Origin: a virus
DNA: 23,498 nt
Virus record (IMG/VR): IMGVR_UViG_3300032278_002546
Coordinates: 1-23,498 of that record
Strand: one strand, 5' to 3'
The translations under genes were made by a program, and so were the position numbers. This document shows positions 22,880 through 23,498 of the stretch, piece after piece. The notes beneath the pieces were generated by a model. The model was not told the DNA's origin, did no database searches, and worked only from the letters and a program-made list of their open reading frames with translations. The first letter of the stretch is position 1, and the number at the start of each line of letters is the position of its first letter.

Positions 22880-23427
22880 CCCCGCTTTCCAAAACCCAGA
22901 GCCTGATTCTCAGCCGTGCCGCCGCGCGCCCGGGCAATCTGGCGCTTCCCTTGCCCGACAGCCTGCGCGGCGGTGCTGCCGCCAAGGTGGTGGAGGCGCT
23001 GCTTGCCAAGGGCCTCGTCGAGGAGGTCGAGGCCAATCTTCGCCGGGGCGAGCCGCTCTGGCGCGAGACCGGTGATGGTCATGGCACCACGCTGCTCGCC
23101 ACCGAGGCCGGGCTTTGCGCCGTCGGCATCGAGCCGTTGGTGGCGGGCGCCATCGCCGGCGCAAGGCGCGGGCGGGTGGAGCGGGATGCGGTCGCGCCCG
23201 CGGCCCCAAAGCCCGCGACGATTCGCGCCAATACGAAGCAGGCGGCGCTGATCGCGCTGCTGCAGCGGCCCGAAGGCGCCAACATTTCCGAGGCGGCTGC
23301 CGCGCTCGGCTGGCAACCCCACACCGTGCGTGGGGCCATTTCCGGCGCGCTGAAGAAACGCCTCGGGCTTACGGTCGTCGCCGAGAAGATCGACGGGCGC
23401 GGGACGGTTTACCGTATCAAACTGTAA
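22876..23427 (+). CDS. DUF3489 winged-helix protein
   Basis: This 183-residue protein has two parts. The N-terminal part (1-90) begins MTPLSKTQSLILSRAAARPG and contains AAAKVVEALLAKGLVEEV and LLATEAGLCAVG, a winged-helix-like arrangement. The C-terminal part (about 115-183) is the DUF3489 domain: NTKQAALIALLQRPEGANI, then ALGWQPHTVRGAISGALKKRLGL and EKIDGRGTVYRI. The family looks like a small DNA-binding module and in related genomes is often near site-specific recombinase and DUF2924 genes on mobile elements; neither is inside this window. It is coupled by ATGA to the preceding gene, and 71 untranslated bases follow to the window edge. A regulatory or recombination-accessory role is inference. 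Confidence 0.85.
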   Translation: MTPLSKTQSLILSRAAARPGNLALPLPDSLRGGAAAKVVEALLAKGLVEEVEANLRRGEPLWRETGDGHGTTLLATEAGLCAVGIEPLVAGAIAGARRGRVERDAVAPAAPKPATIRANTKQAALIALLQRPEGANISEAAAALGWQPHTVRGAISGALKKRLGLTVVAEKIDGRGTVYRIKL

Positions 23428-23498
23428 TCTGGGTGGACCGGAAGATTTCTTCGGAATGGCAGGATATTTGCGGTTAGTTACAGTAGGTTTGCGATCCT

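Noticed and set aside
23441-23458. GAAGA-TT-TCTTC mini-palindrome after the DUF3489 gene as a terminator
   Set aside because: Only a 5-bp AT-containing stem with a two-base loop and no T-run; too weak to call.
1-23498. CRISPR array, insertion sequence or rRNA
   Set aside because: No regularly spaced repeats, no transposase-like protein and no rRNA-like segment were seen on either strand.

Overview
The window is most of the late region of a siphovirus-like prophage (or phage) from a GC-rich alphaproteobacterium, most likely a Paracoccus/Rhodobacter-type member of the Rhodobacterales. This rests on high GC with C/G-ending codons, on tail-tip proteins that are recognisable relatives of the Rhodobacter gene transfer agent (GTA) gp12-gp15 set, and on small families (DUF6441, DUF2793, DUF3489, the CPDCP/NSPETQ chaperone extension) that are typical of this group. 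No integrase, attachment site, replication gene or repressor is visible, so the phage continues beyond the right edge.

Layout, following the direction of late transcription (minus strand, right to left). At 22523-22636 an AT-rich divergent intergenic region carries a dyad. From it, two small genes run rightwards on the plus strand: a conserved 80-aa protein and a DUF3489 winged-helix protein. Leftwards runs one nearly unbroken late operon with overlapping or near-touching genes. The packaging and head genes are a small terminase-like DNA-binding protein, a 62-aa TTG-start protein, a lambda GpA-type large terminase, a gpW-like joining protein, a lambda-type portal, a prohead protease fused to the major capsid protein, a DUF2190 capsid-cement protein and a head-tail stopper. 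The tail genes are DUF6441, a tail terminator, the tail tube, a tail-assembly chaperone with a probable -1 ribosomal frameshift, and an 800-aa tape measure. The tail tip consists of DUF2460, DUF2163, an NlpC/P60 peptidase and a 1503-aa GTA-type baseplate hub ('megatron'). A DUF2793 fibre-like protein, a small membrane/coiled-coil protein, an M15 endolysin and an overlapping Rz/Rz1 spanin pair follow. The operon closes in a long inverted repeat at about 1159-1236.

The phage is mosaic: packaging and portal proteins are lambda-like, while the tail tip is GTA-like. The most interesting points are the A_AAA_AAC slip site that fuses a Cys-rich domain to the tail chaperone; a strong internal ribosome-binding site that would release free capsid protein from the protease-capsid fusion; a jelly-roll/LamG-like insertion inside the TIM barrel of the hub protein; an intrinsic terminator directly in front of the endolysin; and a lower-GC four-transmembrane SLATT-like protein converging on the end of the lysis cassette. 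The last is a candidate anti-phage defence effector carried as cargo or flanking the prophage.

Stretches without a convincing gene: 1065-1232 (terminator-like inverted repeat), 13914-14225 (a frame-broken small ORF and a GC-rich hairpin) and 22523-22636 (the divergent control region). No rRNA, tRNA, CRISPR array or insertion sequence was seen.
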